Source of the DNA: Polyangiaceae bacterium | GTDB lineage: Bacteria; Myxococcota_A; Polyangia; Polyangiales; Polyangiaceae | Direction of reading: 5' to 3' | Length of the DNA stretch: 64,000 nt | Assembly (NCBI GenBank): GCA_947475525.1 | Contig: CANJMI010000001.1 | Coordinates: 277,659 to 341,658, forward strand | Shown here: positions 25,396-34,144 of the stretch, one piece after another | Layout of the letters: each line of letters begins with the position of its first letter | How positions within the stretch are numbered: position 1 is the first letter of the stretch | Made by a program: the position numbers and the translations under genes | Notes under the pieces: generated by a model | What the model was told of the DNA's origin: nothing | Seen by the model: the letters and a program-made list of their open reading frames with translations, nothing else | The model's database searches: none

Positions 25396-26577
25396 ATGCG
25401 CGCGCTGATTGTTGGAGGTGCGGTTCTCGCCGTTGCGGCACCCGCCGCAGCGCTCGCGTTGCTCGTTCGTCGCGACCTGCGCACGAGGAGTCAATCGCCA
25501 CTGCTCGTGTCGGCCCTCGCGACGGGTCTTGCGGCGGCGGTCGTCGCCTCTGTCCTCGAGAGGCTCGTGCTTCGGATGGCCGAGCTCGACGTGTTCGCGC
25601 GCAATGGATCGACGACGCTCTTGCTCTACACCTTCGCGGTGTCGGCTCCGCTCGAGATGGCGTTGACGGTGGCGGTTGTCGCGCCATTCTGGCGGATCCG
25701 GCGTTTGCGTCGCTCGGAGCAATGGTCGCATCGACCGACCGAGCGCGACGGGATGCTCTTCGCTGCGAGTGCCGCGGTGGGGCACGCGTGCATGCGTCAC
25801 GCGATCCTCGCATGGCATGCGGCAGGAGGGCTTGACCTCGTTCGAGTCTTCGCCGCGGGTTTTGGGTTTGCGCTGCTCGCTTCGCTTTGGGGCTACACGC
25901 TCGGTCGCGATGCGGATCGCGGGCTCCGCGCAAAAAATCTCGCGCAAGTCTGGACCGGCTCCACGGTCTTCCTCGCCGTACAAGACGAACTGTTGTTCCA
26001 TCGCGGGACGCAGGCCGTCTTCGCGGCATTGCCGCTGCTCGTCTGCGCAGTTGGTGCGGTGATGTTCCTTTGGCGCGATCCGGCGGCGCTCGTCGAGACG
26101 GCGGGCGCGGGGAGGCTCAGCGTATTTCTCTCTGCGCCGGCGCCTTCGATCGGGGCGATTCGTGACGCGTTCCGGCGGGAGGATCGTCCGCTCACTCTCC
26201 GTTGGCTGGCGCTCGGGGTGCTCGTCAACGCAGGCGTGGTCCTCACGGGTCTCGTTGCCGCGGTGCTGCTCGGTCGCCGCTTCGGGATCGATTTCGCCGC
26301 GGTCGATCGTCCGGAGAGCGCGAATGAGGCTGTTGGTCCCGCCGCCCTGCTTGCGCTCGGTGCTCTCGCGGCGTTCCCCGTTGCCGGGTACTTGATTGCC
26401 CGCGCCGCCGGCTCCCCGAGTGTGCTCGAGCCCGCGCTATCGTCGGCGCTTGCGTTGCTCGCACTGCTCGTGTTCTTCGGGCTGCTTGCCCCGTCGTCGC
26501 TCGTCTTCGTGATGGCGGTGATGCCGATCGCGTTTGGACTAAGTTGCGCGGGCGCCTGGTTCGGCACCGTCCGTTAA
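25396..26577 (+). CDS. polytopic membrane protein, PrsW/CPBP-like but motif-poor
   Basis: 393 residues with about ten membrane helices. Parts recall PrsW-type intramembrane proteases: a Glu in SAPLEMALTVAVVAP, then RDGMLFAASAAVGHACMRH and GFALLASLWGYTLGR. A later segment, QDELLFHRGTQAVF, resembles the CPBP motif EExxxR. Neither signature is complete, so proteolytic activity is doubtful. The C-terminal half (PVAGYLIARAA, ALALLALLVFFGLLAPSS) is a Leu/Ala-rich helical bundle. It follows the barrel gene by 36 bp. Confidence 0.6.
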   Translation: MRALIVGGAVLAVAAPAAALALLVRRDLRTRSQSPLLVSALATGLAAAVVASVLERLVLRMAELDVFARNGSTTLLLYTFAVSAPLEMALTVAVVAPFWRIRRLRRSEQWSHRPTERDGMLFAASAAVGHACMRHAILAWHAAGGLDLVRVFAAGFGFALLASLWGYTLGRDADRGLRAKNLAQVWTGSTVFLAVQDELLFHRGTQAVFAALPLLVCAVGAVMFLWRDPAALVETAGAGRLSVFLSAPAPSIGAIRDAFRREDRPLTLRWLALGVLVNAGVVLTGLVAAVLLGRRFGIDFAAVDRPESANEAVGPAALLALGALAAFPVAGYLIARAAGSPSVLEPALSSALALLALLVFFGLLAPSSLVFVMAVMPIAFGLSCAGAWFGTVR

Positions 26578-26631
26578 TGCGGCCCCTTTGCTGCGGTGCG
26601 GCCTACGGCTCACCCCTCAGCTCGCCGAAGC

Positions 26632-27696
26632 TTAGTCGCTCTCGCCTTTTGCGAGATCCTCCTGCAGCTCCTTGAGGAGTTGTTTGGCACGCTTGCTGAG
26701 CTTTTTTGGAACTTCGACCTGGACGACCACGTGCAACGAGCCGCGGCCTGGTCCGTTGACATCCGGTGCGCCGAGCCCCGCGAGCGTGATGATGTCTCCT
26801 GGCTGCGTTCCCGCACGGAGATCGACATCGCGCACGGTCCCGTCGATAAGCTCGAGCGGTAGGGTCGCCCCGAGCGCCGCTTCCGCAAAATTGACCTGTT
26901 TGCGCGCGATAAGGTCGAGGCCCTGGCGCTCGAAGCGCGCGTGAGGCGACAGCGCAACGTCGACGTAGAGGTGTCCGGCCGGACCGCCGGCTTTGCCAGC
27001 GAGACCCTGGCCGCTGACGCGGAGGCGATGCCCCTCGTCGATCCCCGGGGGGAAGGCCACGGTGACGGTGCGAGCTTTCTCCTCCCAGCCGGCCCCGTCG
27101 CATTGCGTGCATGGGGTCGCCACGACGCGTCCCTGGCCCTCGCAAGTCGGGCACGTTTGCGTAAACACGATGAACCCGCGGCCCGTTGAAACCTGACCTG
27201 CGCCGCCGCACGTTTTGCAGTTCTGCGGTTGAGTGCCACGTTCGCAGCCGTTTCCTTTGCACGCGCTGCATTCGACCGGTGTTCGGAGTGCGATCTCTTT
27301 CTTGCAGCCGAGCACGCCTTCTTCGAGCGTCAAGGTCTGGCGGATCCGGACGTCACGACCACGCTGTGGGCCTCGCTGCGAGCGGCCGGCTCCTGCACCC
27401 CCGCCGAAGAAGTCGGCGAAGAGATCTTGCACGTGCGAGAAAATGTCTCCGTTGTCCTCGCCGGCGCCCCCGAGTCCGGCGTGACCGAATTGGTCGTACT
27501 GTCGGCGCTTGCCCTCGTCGTTCAGGACGCCGAAAGCTTCCGTGACCTCTTTGAACTGCGCTTCCGCGGTCTCGGAGCCTGCGTTTCGGTCAGGGTGGTG
27601 CTTGAGCGCGAGCTTCTTGTAAGCCTTGCGGACGTCGGTTGGTCCGGCATTGCGTTCGACGCCGAGCACTTCGTAGTAGCAGCGCTTGTCGCTCAT
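26632..27696 (-). CDS. dnaJ: DnaJ/Hsp40 co-chaperone
   Basis: 354 residues. The J domain has the HPD tripeptide (KLALKHHPDRNAG). A Gly-rich region follows, then a zinc region with four Cys-X2-Cys repeats (CSACKGNGC, CKTCGGAG, CPTCEGQG, CTQCDGAG), and C-terminal substrate-binding domains. It stimulates DnaK ATPase and delivers unfolded proteins. dnaK is not in the window. The C-terminal end (LSKRAKQLLKELQEDLAKGE) is normal in length. Confidence 0.95.
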   Translation of the reverse strand: MSDKRCYYEVLGVERNAGPTDVRKAYKKLALKHHPDRNAGSETAEAQFKEVTEAFGVLNDEGKRRQYDQFGHAGLGGAGEDNGDIFSHVQDLFADFFGGGAGAGRSQRGPQRGRDVRIRQTLTLEEGVLGCKKEIALRTPVECSACKGNGCERGTQPQNCKTCGGAGQVSTGRGFIVFTQTCPTCEGQGRVVATPCTQCDGAGWEEKARTVTVAFPPGIDEGHRLRVSGQGLAGKAGGPAGHLYVDVALSPHARFERQGLDLIARKQVNFAEAALGATLPLELIDGTVRDVDLRAGTQPGDIITLAGLGAPDVNGPGRGSLHVVVQVEVPKKLSKRAKQLLKELQEDLAKGESD

Positions 27697-27826
27697 CGGT
27701 TCAGCGGGTCAAGTACCCGGGAGTTGGGTTCGAGTAGCGGGAGGGAGGCCGGCGCGAAACTAAGTCGTCCGGGGCGAAAGTCAATCGAAGCGAGCCTTCA
27801 AGCCGCGCGCGCGGTGGGGCCGCGGT

Positions 27827-29476
27827 TCAGCCAGGGATCTGCGCTCGGAGTTGTGCGAGATCGCGGTGAGCTGCCGCCAGGGCGGTTTCGAGTCGTCCTA
27901 CGTCATTGTGGTTCTCGGCGCGCTCATCCAGTGCTTGCTCGCGCGCGGCGAGCGACCAGGTGGCGCTCTGTAGGTCCGCTTCGAGGCGGCTCGCGCGGTT
28001 CGCAAGCGCTTCGACCTCGCCGTCCTTCGCGGCGTTCGTTGGCGGGCAAGCCCATCCAGCGCGGCGGTCGCGCACCAACTCCCGTCCGATACGCTCGGTC
28101 TCCCGAAGGTCCGCCTCGAGTGCTGCGACGCGCTCGCCTCGTTCACGGAGGCGCGCTTCGAGTGCGGCGATATCTTGGGCGGCTTCGGCTGTCGCCTCTT
28201 CGTGGGTGTTGCGGGTTGCGATCGCCGCCGCTTTTGCGAGTTCCTTCGCGAGTTGCTCTTGGAGCCGCTGGACTTCGGCATCGAGCGAGGTCGCCAGCGC
28301 GGCTTGGGTGCGGAAGCCGTCGGTCTCGGCGCGCGCCTCGCCGAGTGAGCGGCGGAGCTCGCTCAGCTGGAATTCGAAGGCCTGAACCTGTCGGATTGAT
28401 GCCTGTGGTTCCGGTGCGGCCTGTGGTTCCGGTGCGGCCTGTGGTTCCGGTGCGGCCTTGGCGGCTTCTACCGAGGCGCTCTCGGCATTCGCGTCGTTGA
28501 GCGTCTCGAGCTCGGCAATGCGATCGAGCATCGCATCGAGCTCGCGCTGCCGATCGTTTTCGGCCGCTTGCTCCTCGCGCTCTCGGTCGGCAACATGGGC
28601 TCGATGGCGCTTCTGTGTGGAGCTGAGGGCGTCTTCGAGTTCGGCGATCCGCGCCGACAGCGACGTGATCGTCCGGCCTCGCTCGTCGGCGTCCTGACGT
28701 GCTTGACGCTCGCGAGAGGCGAGCTCGCGGACGGTGTGCTCCGCCGTGGTGGCGGCGAGGGCTTCGGCCGCGGTTGGCTCGGGTTCGGAGGCGTCGGCCC
28801 ACGGAAGCTGTACGACGACGTAGGGGTCGAGGCGCAAAGGCTGGTGGCTTGCGAGCGCGAGGTAAGCGATGGGCTCCTCGGAGCCGTCGATAAGGGAAGA
28901 GTCGATCGCCACGGCGGGCTCGTCCGTGCTGCCGAAAGCGGCGATGGTCAAGCCTGCGAACGGCGCGGCACCGAGCATCTGCACGACCTCGAAGTGTGCG
29001 CTAACCGCATCGAAAAGCTGTAAATAGTCGATGGAAACGGCGCCGCGCGGGGCTGCGACCGCGGCGAATCCACGCGGAGCGAGCATCCTCTCGGCCAAAT
29101 GGATTGCAGCCTTGGCATCGAGCACACCGCTCTCCGCAAGCTCGGCAAGATTCGGGATGATGACCGCGTCGAACGCCGCGAGCCCGAGCTCCGCGTCCCC
29201 TTCGAGCAAGGCATGACGCACGTTGCCCGTTCCTCCGCGGGTGCGCGCAATGGCCGCGGAAGTGCGGCCCGCGTCCGGGTCGAACACGTGAACGCGTCGG
29301 CCAGTCGCTTCGGCGAGCTGTTCGGCAAGTGGCGTGGAGCCGTCACCGAGAATCGCGACGCGTTTTCCGTCGACGTGTTCGCCGAGGTAAGCGCCGAGCA
29401 CGGCGGCGAGTTCGGAAAGGAGGGGCGCCGGTCCGGTTGCGACCATGGGGCGCTTGCTGTCGTTCGATTCCGCCAT
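27827..29476 (-). CDS. coiled-coil protein with Rossmann-like N-terminal domain
   Basis: About 549 residues from the ATG at 29476; a GTG at 29506 would add ten. Residues ~20-220 resemble a SAM-dependent methyltransferase-like fold (VAILGDGSTPLAEQLAEATG, VHVFDPDAG, AFDAVIIPNLAELAESG), but a complete SAM-binding site was not seen. A coiled coil follows with long Glu/Arg/Ala heptads, interrupted by three exact PEPQAA repeats. No signal or membrane segment. Possibly a cytoplasmic scaffold in polarity or motility, but that is a guess. Confidence 0.72.
   Translation of the reverse strand: MAESNDSKRPMVATGPAPLLSELAAVLGAYLGEHVDGKRVAILGDGSTPLAEQLAEATGRRVHVFDPDAGRTSAAIARTRGGTGNVRHALLEGDAELGLAAFDAVIIPNLAELAESGVLDAKAAIHLAERMLAPRGFAAVAAPRGAVSIDYLQLFDAVSAHFEVVQMLGAAPFAGLTIAAFGSTDEPAVAIDSSLIDGSEEPIAYLALASHQPLRLDPYVVVQLPWADASEPEPTAAEALAATTAEHTVRELASRERQARQDADERGRTITSLSARIAELEDALSSTQKRHRAHVADREREEQAAENDRQRELDAMLDRIAELETLNDANAESASVEAAKAAPEPQAAPEPQAAPEPQASIRQVQAFEFQLSELRRSLGEARAETDGFRTQAALATSLDAEVQRLQEQLAKELAKAAAIATRNTHEEATAEAAQDIAALEARLRERGERVAALEADLRETERIGRELVRDRRAGWACPPTNAAKDGEVEALANRASRLEADLQSATWSLAAREQALDERAENHNDVGRLETALAAAHRDLAQLRAQIPG
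28403..28456. repeat. 18-bp tandem repeat, three exact copies
   Basis: CTGTGGTTCCGGTGCGGC occurs three times end to end and encodes the PEPQAA hexapeptide repeat between the coiled-coil segments. The identity at synonymous positions indicates a recent duplication. Confidence 0.9.
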
Positions 29477-29561
29477 AGGCAGGAGCGTCGATAGGTTGGC
29501 GCTCACGGCAGGTCAAACCCCTTGTGTCCGGTTGACGCGGGCGCTACCGCCTCGGTGAATC

Positions 29562-30716
29562 ATGACGGTTGAACTGCGTCAGCTGAACGGTGACAAGAAG
29601 GTCCTTCGGCATTTTCTCGACGTTGTCGATGCCGTGTACGCCGGCGACCCGAACTACGTGCGCAGTCTCGACATGGACGTCTCGGACCGCATGAACCCGA
29701 AGAAGAACCCCTTCTTCGAGGCGGGCGAAGCGACAGGTTGGGTCGCTTACGATCGCGGCGTGCCGGTGGGACGCATCAGCGCCTCGATCGACCGATTGCA
29801 CCAAGAGCGTCACGGCGACGGCGCCGGCTTCTTCGGCTTCTTCGACTGCATTGACGACCCCGTGGTCGCCAAGGTCCTGCTGGACACCGCGGCGGGTTGG
29901 CTCGAAGGCCGCGGCTGCCTCACGATGCGCGGACCCTTTTCGCTGAGCATCAACGAAGAATGCGGGTGCCTCGTCGAAGGCTTCGACACTCCGCCGATGA
30001 TCATGATGCCGCACCACCGCGCCTACCAAGGTGGTCTGATCGAAAACGCGGGCCTCGTGAAGTGCAAAGACCTCTTCGCTTGGACCTACGACGTCGGCTC
30101 GGTGCCGCCTCGCGCACAGAAAGCCCACGATGACATCGCGGCCTTGCCCGAGATCTCGACCCGCTCGATCGACATGAAGCACATCGCGCGTGATGTGCGG
30201 CTCATCATGGACGTCTTCAATGACGCGTGGAGCGACAACTGGGGCTTCGTGCCGACGACCGCGTCGCAGGTCGAAAAATTGGCCGAGGATCTGAAGCTCA
30301 TCGTGCTCCCCGAGTTGACCAAGCTCACCTTCGTCAATGGCGAAGTGGCGGCGGTGGCGCTGGCACTGCCGAACATCAACGAGTTCATCGCGGACGCGCG
30401 CGGCAAGCTGTTTCCGTTCGGCGCCATCAAGCTCCTCTGGCGGCTTCGCGTGCGTGGCCCGAAGACTGCCCGCCTCATTATCCTCGGCATCGGCAAGAAA
30501 TGGCGAAACGTGAGGAAATACGCAGGTCTTTCGGCGTTTCTCTATGTCGAGATGAACCAAGCGGGGCACTTGCTCGGGATGAAGCGCGGTGAGCTTGGCT
30601 GGACCCTCGAGGACAACGCGCCGATCAACGTCGGTATCAAGATGATGGGGGGACGGGTCTACAAGAAGTACCGCCTCTACGAGCGCGCGCTCGGCCTCGC
30701 GTCTGCCTCGCGCTGA
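29562..30716 (+). CDS. YghO-like GNAT-fold acyltransferase
   Basis: 384 residues, cytoplasmic. It starts MTVELRQLNGDKKVLRHFLD and shows the two-part layout of the YghO-like family. The first half has LRGPFSLSINEECGCLVEGF-type strings (here MRGPFSLSINEECGCLVEG) and ENAGLVKCKDLFAW. The second carries a GNAT-like core (LTKLTFVNGEVAAVALALPN). Members are annotated as N-acetyltransferases with unknown substrates. The gene reads away from the coiled-coil gene and precedes an exported protein by 31 bp. Confidence 0.78.
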   Translation: MTVELRQLNGDKKVLRHFLDVVDAVYAGDPNYVRSLDMDVSDRMNPKKNPFFEAGEATGWVAYDRGVPVGRISASIDRLHQERHGDGAGFFGFFDCIDDPVVAKVLLDTAAGWLEGRGCLTMRGPFSLSINEECGCLVEGFDTPPMIMMPHHRAYQGGLIENAGLVKCKDLFAWTYDVGSVPPRAQKAHDDIAALPEISTRSIDMKHIARDVRLIMDVFNDAWSDNWGFVPTTASQVEKLAEDLKLIVLPELTKLTFVNGEVAAVALALPNINEFIADARGKLFPFGAIKLLWRLRVRGPKTARLIILGIGKKWRNVRKYAGLSAFLYVEMNQAGHLLGMKRGELGWTLEDNAPINVGIKMMGGRVYKKYRLYERALGLASASR

Positions 30717-30747
30717 CGCTTGACCGGGCAGCGGGTTGCCGCGTTCA

Positions 30748-31572
30748 ATGCACACCATGCGCGTCGTCTTGGCCTTCGTGCTCGCCGGCTTTGCCTCGGT
30801 GAGCTCCGCCAATGCCGAGGGGCGACGGGGCGCGGTGGTCGTGGCGGCGACGACGAGTGCCGTCGTGGATGCCAAAGTGTTGGCGCGTGCCATCTACCGG
30901 GAGCCACAGCTGCGCCCGGCGCTCGACGAAGCGACCGCGCGCGCGGTTCTCGGTGACGAGCCGGCCTCTGTCGGCTCCGCGAAAAATCTCGAGCTTGCGC
31001 GGGTGGCGCGTGCGGCCGTGGAGGGCCGTGATCCTGCCGTTTCCGTGCGGCTCCTTCGGTCCCTCGGCGACGAGCTCGGCGCCGCGGCGCTCGTGATCGT
31101 AGCGGCGCCTCAGCCGCTGTCCGAGCAACCGGTCGGTGCCGCTGCGCCTTCGCCGTCGGCGCGCGTATTCCTTGTCGGCGACGGGCGTTTCTTGCCGCTG
31201 ACGCTCGCCCCGCGACTTGCCGTGGCGCCTTCGCAGCCGGACTCCGAAGTAAAGGATCCGCCCGAGGTCGATTGGTCCGACGCGGTCGCCTACCTCCGTT
31301 CGCAAGCACCTTTGCTGATCGCTCGGGCCGACGCTTTGGTTGTTTCCGCGCCGGTCGCGCAGCCGGTGGCCAGACTTCGTACGACGAACGCGCCGCTTGC
31401 ACCTGATGCCCCCGCCGAGCGCGGCGAGCACGCTCGCCCTTTCCTGAGCTCGCCATGGTTTTGGGGTGGTCTTGCGGCCGTCGTGGCGGTTGGTGTGACG
31501 GTGCTGGTGCTTTCGCAGACGGCGCTAAAACCGTCGGATTCCTTGATGCTCGAAGGGCGCATCGCTCCCTAA
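30748..31572 (+). CDS. hypothetical exported protein with C-terminal membrane helix
   Basis: 274 residues. An N-terminal signal (VVLAFVLAGFASVSSANA) and a C-terminal helix (WFWGGLAAVVAVGVTVLVL) bracket an Ala-rich domain of about 160 residues (AARVFLVGDGRFLPLTLAP-type strands). This is a bitopic layout common in myxobacterial hypothetical proteins. A second ATG lies three codons in. The downstream membrane protein starts 40 bp later. No family recognised. Confidence 0.65.
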   Translation: MHTMRVVLAFVLAGFASVSSANAEGRRGAVVVAATTSAVVDAKVLARAIYREPQLRPALDEATARAVLGDEPASVGSAKNLELARVARAAVEGRDPAVSVRLLRSLGDELGAAALVIVAAPQPLSEQPVGAAAPSPSARVFLVGDGRFLPLTLAPRLAVAPSQPDSEVKDPPEVDWSDAVAYLRSQAPLLIARADALVVSAPVAQPVARLRTTNAPLAPDAPAERGEHARPFLSSPWFWGGLAAVVAVGVTVLVLSQTALKPSDSLMLEGRIAP

Positions 31573-31612
31573 TTCGATGCGGCTGCCACGGCGCCTCCAA
31601 GGACTTTTCACG

Positions 31613-32392
31613 ATGGCCGTTCCCACACACGCTTTAGCTCCGGCGGCCCGCGCGGTTCGGGAAATTGCGGCCTGTGCTGTGCTGCTCGTGGCAATCGCCG
31701 CGGGCCTTCAGCTGATTGAAGGCTACTTGCCGAATCCGCTGACGCGCGCGATCTTCGGCGCCGTCGGGGTGTCGATCGTCGTCGGGCAACTGGGACTCGA
31801 GAAAGACGCGGCGCTCCGACTCGAAGGGCGGCGCATCGCGGCAAGCGCGACCCTTGGCCTCCTTCTCGCGGTGATTCCGCTTTTGGCGGCGCTCGCGACG
31901 GGCTCACGGATCCGCACAGGTGAGGTCGGGCTCGCAACGGTGCTCGGTGTCGCGCAGAGTGTGGCCGTTGCGTACCGTGATGAGCTTTGGCTGCACGGGC
32001 TTCCCGCGTTTTTCGCGCGCCGCGCGAACGTGCCGCTGCGGTTCGTGCTGCCGTATCTCGTCGTGACGGGTATCGCTCCCGTCCTTCTCGATGCGCACGC
32101 GACACCGGCCGGGCTCGCGCTCGTCGCGTCGTCGAGTCTCCTGTTCACCGTGTTGTGGCTGCGAGGCGGCGGCGCCGTCGTGCCCGTTGTCGCCCACCTG
32201 GTTTGGCGGCTCGTGGCGGAAGTGGTCTTCGCCGGTGACGTGTTCGACCTCGAGCCGAACAAGCTGCCGACCGGAGCGCGGGCATCGGGGACTCTCGTTT
32301 GGGTGAGCGCCGTCGCGATGGTTGCCGCGGCGCTTCTCACTTGGCGTTGGGCCGTCAGGTTGCGCCTTCGTTCGCCCGCCGAGGATTCGTGA
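31613..32392 (+). CDS. CPBP-family-like membrane protein, motif 1 altered
   Basis: 259 residues with about seven membrane helices. The CPBP intramembrane-protease motif EExxxR appears as RDELWLHGLPAFF, so the first Glu is Asp and the Arg is His. Motif 3 is present as VVPVVAHLVWRLV with its His. Proteolysis may be lost or changed. The ATG at 31613, preceded by GGAC, is preferred over 31577, which would add twelve basic residues. It is likely co-transcribed with the exported protein before it. Confidence 0.65.
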   Translation: MAVPTHALAPAARAVREIAACAVLLVAIAAGLQLIEGYLPNPLTRAIFGAVGVSIVVGQLGLEKDAALRLEGRRIAASATLGLLLAVIPLLAALATGSRIRTGEVGLATVLGVAQSVAVAYRDELWLHGLPAFFARRANVPLRFVLPYLVVTGIAPVLLDAHATPAGLALVASSSLLFTVLWLRGGGAVVPVVAHLVWRLVAEVVFAGDVFDLEPNKLPTGARASGTLVWVSAVAMVAAALLTWRWAVRLRLRSPAEDS

Positions 32393-32432
32393 GCGCGCCG
32401 CAGTCACGCGCGCGGAGCCGTCACGTTTCTGC

Positions 32433-33056
32433 TTACAACGTTCGCCCGCCCACGACGGTGCGCGTCTCTTCGACGTCGGTAAGCTCTTCGGTTCTCACCA
32501 GCAATTGCGCACGAAGACTCTCGCCTATCGCTTGCCACTCGAGCCCGCGGTACCGCGCCTGGCCTTCCCGAGCCACAAGCCAGTATCCCCCAATCGTTTC
32601 GCTCGATGTTCGCGCGGGCGGCATGGCGAGGTAGGGGCCGGTTGGGGCTTCGGCAAAGTCCGGCTCGACCCGCAACGCCCCGGAACGCGTGGGGGGATTT
32701 TCGCTTCGGCTCGCCAATTCGAACTCGAGCGTCGAGCCGTCCTCGAAGGCGACCGTGATCGCGTCTCCACGAACCTCCGTCGCTACGCAGGGTGTCCGCT
32801 CGTGAATCACCACTTCATCCACGCTCTTGCCCGAGCGCAGGCGCAACGCTCCTCCGTCGATGCGTCGGTCGGTCCGGTCGGCTTCGCGCTTCAGCCTGAC
32901 CTCGTGCGACACGAAGAGCTGCAAGCGGCGCAATTGCTCCGGTCCAAGGCTGTGGTCGCGTCGAAGCTGCGCGGTCAAGGGGATGGGCTTGACGGTGCAG
33001 CCCGCGAGCCAAACCAAGGCAAAAATCGACCAAACCGCCGTTGTTGCGCGCCTCAT
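32433..33056 (-). CDS. hypothetical lipoprotein
   Basis: 207 residues. The lipobox is ALVWLAGC. The mature protein starts with a helical segment (LGPEQLRRLQLFVSHEVRLK), then a beta-rich stretch (SVDEVVIHERTPCVATEVRG, ITVAFEDGSTLEFELASR). It resembles secreted lipoproteins of this group but matches no family by eye. It is isolated between two rightward genes. Confidence 0.72.
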   Translation of the reverse strand: MRRATTAVWSIFALVWLAGCTVKPIPLTAQLRRDHSLGPEQLRRLQLFVSHEVRLKREADRTDRRIDGGALRLRSGKSVDEVVIHERTPCVATEVRGDAITVAFEDGSTLEFELASRSENPPTRSGALRVEPDFAEAPTGPYLAMPPARTSSETIGGYWLVAREGQARYRGLEWQAIGESLRAQLLVRTEELTDVEETRTVVGGRTL

Positions 33057-33124
33057 GCTGGCTTCAACGCGGCCCGCGGCCCCGACCTTTCACTTCCGTC
33101 GGACATCCAATAAGGTCGCGCCCC

Positions 33125-34138
33125 GTGCTCGCGCTTATTCACGCCGTTCGAGTGCCGCTCGCTCCTCCAATCGACGAGCGACTGTGCGGCCTGACGCTTC
33201 TCGAGCGCGCCGTCCTCAGCGCCCAGAGCAAAGGGGCCGAGCGCATTCTCGTTGTCGTCCGCGAACACGACCGCGCTACCGCGAGCGCAGTTCAGGGCCA
33301 TCCGCGGGTGACGCTACCGGTGGCTATCGCGTGTTCCGCCCCGGCTCCCGAAGGGGGAGAGCCTCGGCTCGAGCTTCACTACGACCGCGTGGCCGAGGTT
33401 CTCCTCCGCACAGCAGCTGACCGCAAGGAAGCCACCCGTCGGCTCTTCGAAGCGTGTCGCAAACCGGTCGACGGGTTCATCTCGCGCCACCTCAATCGGC
33501 ACATTTCGATCGAGCTATCGAAGCTCGTCGTCGAGACGCGCATCTCCCCCAACGCGATGACGGCGTTCACGTTCTCGCTCTCGCTTGTTGCGGCCTATTT
33601 TGCCGTTCGTGGAGGATACTGGCCGACGCTCGCTGCGGCCTTTCTGATGCAGTGCAATTCGATCCTCGACGGGTGTGATGGCGAGCTCGCGCGCGTGCGG
33701 CATCAGGGCTCGAAGCTCGGTCAATGGCTCGATACTGTCGGAGATGATTGGTCCAACGTCATCTTCTGGGCGGCGCTGGGTTATGGCGCGCGCACGGTTC
33801 CCGGTGTTGGCCACTGGCTCGCGCTCGGCGGTTACGTCGGCGCCATCGGAAACGGCGTGGCTGCGCTCGCGAATTACGCTGTCCTGGCTCGACTCGGCTC
33901 GGGAGATTTTTATGCCCTCGACGCCGGAAAAACGAAAGACCGCAGCGGTCTCATCGGGGCGCTCGTCGGCGTCGTTGAGCTTCTTTTGAAGCAGGACTTT
34001 TTCCTTTTCCTGATGCTCCTCGTAGCGGCCGCGGGACTGATCCAACAAGCCCTCATCGGCATCGCTGTCGGTGCCGTTGTCACGGCGGCAAACTCGCTCG
34101 TGCGCGCCTTCGTTTTCTTCGGGAAGAAGCGGGACTGA
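33125..34138 (+). CDS. CDP-alcohol phosphatidyltransferase with truncated nucleotidyltransferase-like N-terminus
   Basis: 337 residues from a GTG at 33125. Residues ~120-330 form a membrane-embedded CDP-alcohol phosphotransferase with the full active-site string DGELARVRHQGSKLGQWLD and TVGDD (DGx2ARx8Gx3Dx3D, about residue 182). It joins a CDP-activated head group to an alcohol in lipid or osmolyte synthesis. The first ~105 residues (LTLLERAVLSAQSKGAERIL) resemble sugar/inositol nucleotidyltransferases. They lack the glycine-rich nucleotide loop and are much shorter than the ~230 residues of fused IPCT-DIPPS enzymes. The N-part is probably inactive. Confidence 0.85.
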   Translation: MLALIHAVRVPLAPPIDERLCGLTLLERAVLSAQSKGAERILVVVREHDRATASAVQGHPRVTLPVAIACSAPAPEGGEPRLELHYDRVAEVLLRTAADRKEATRRLFEACRKPVDGFISRHLNRHISIELSKLVVETRISPNAMTAFTFSLSLVAAYFAVRGGYWPTLAAAFLMQCNSILDGCDGELARVRHQGSKLGQWLDTVGDDWSNVIFWAALGYGARTVPGVGHWLALGGYVGAIGNGVAALANYAVLARLGSGDFYALDAGKTKDRSGLIGALVGVVELLLKQDFFLFLMLLVAAAGLIQQALIGIAVGAVVTAANSLVRAFVFFGKKRD

Positions 34139-34144
34139 GGCGGC

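Noticed and set aside
27229..28500. 423-residue plus-strand frame across dnaJ and the coiled-coil gene
   Set aside because: It spans two real minus-strand genes and an intergenic region and has no domain.
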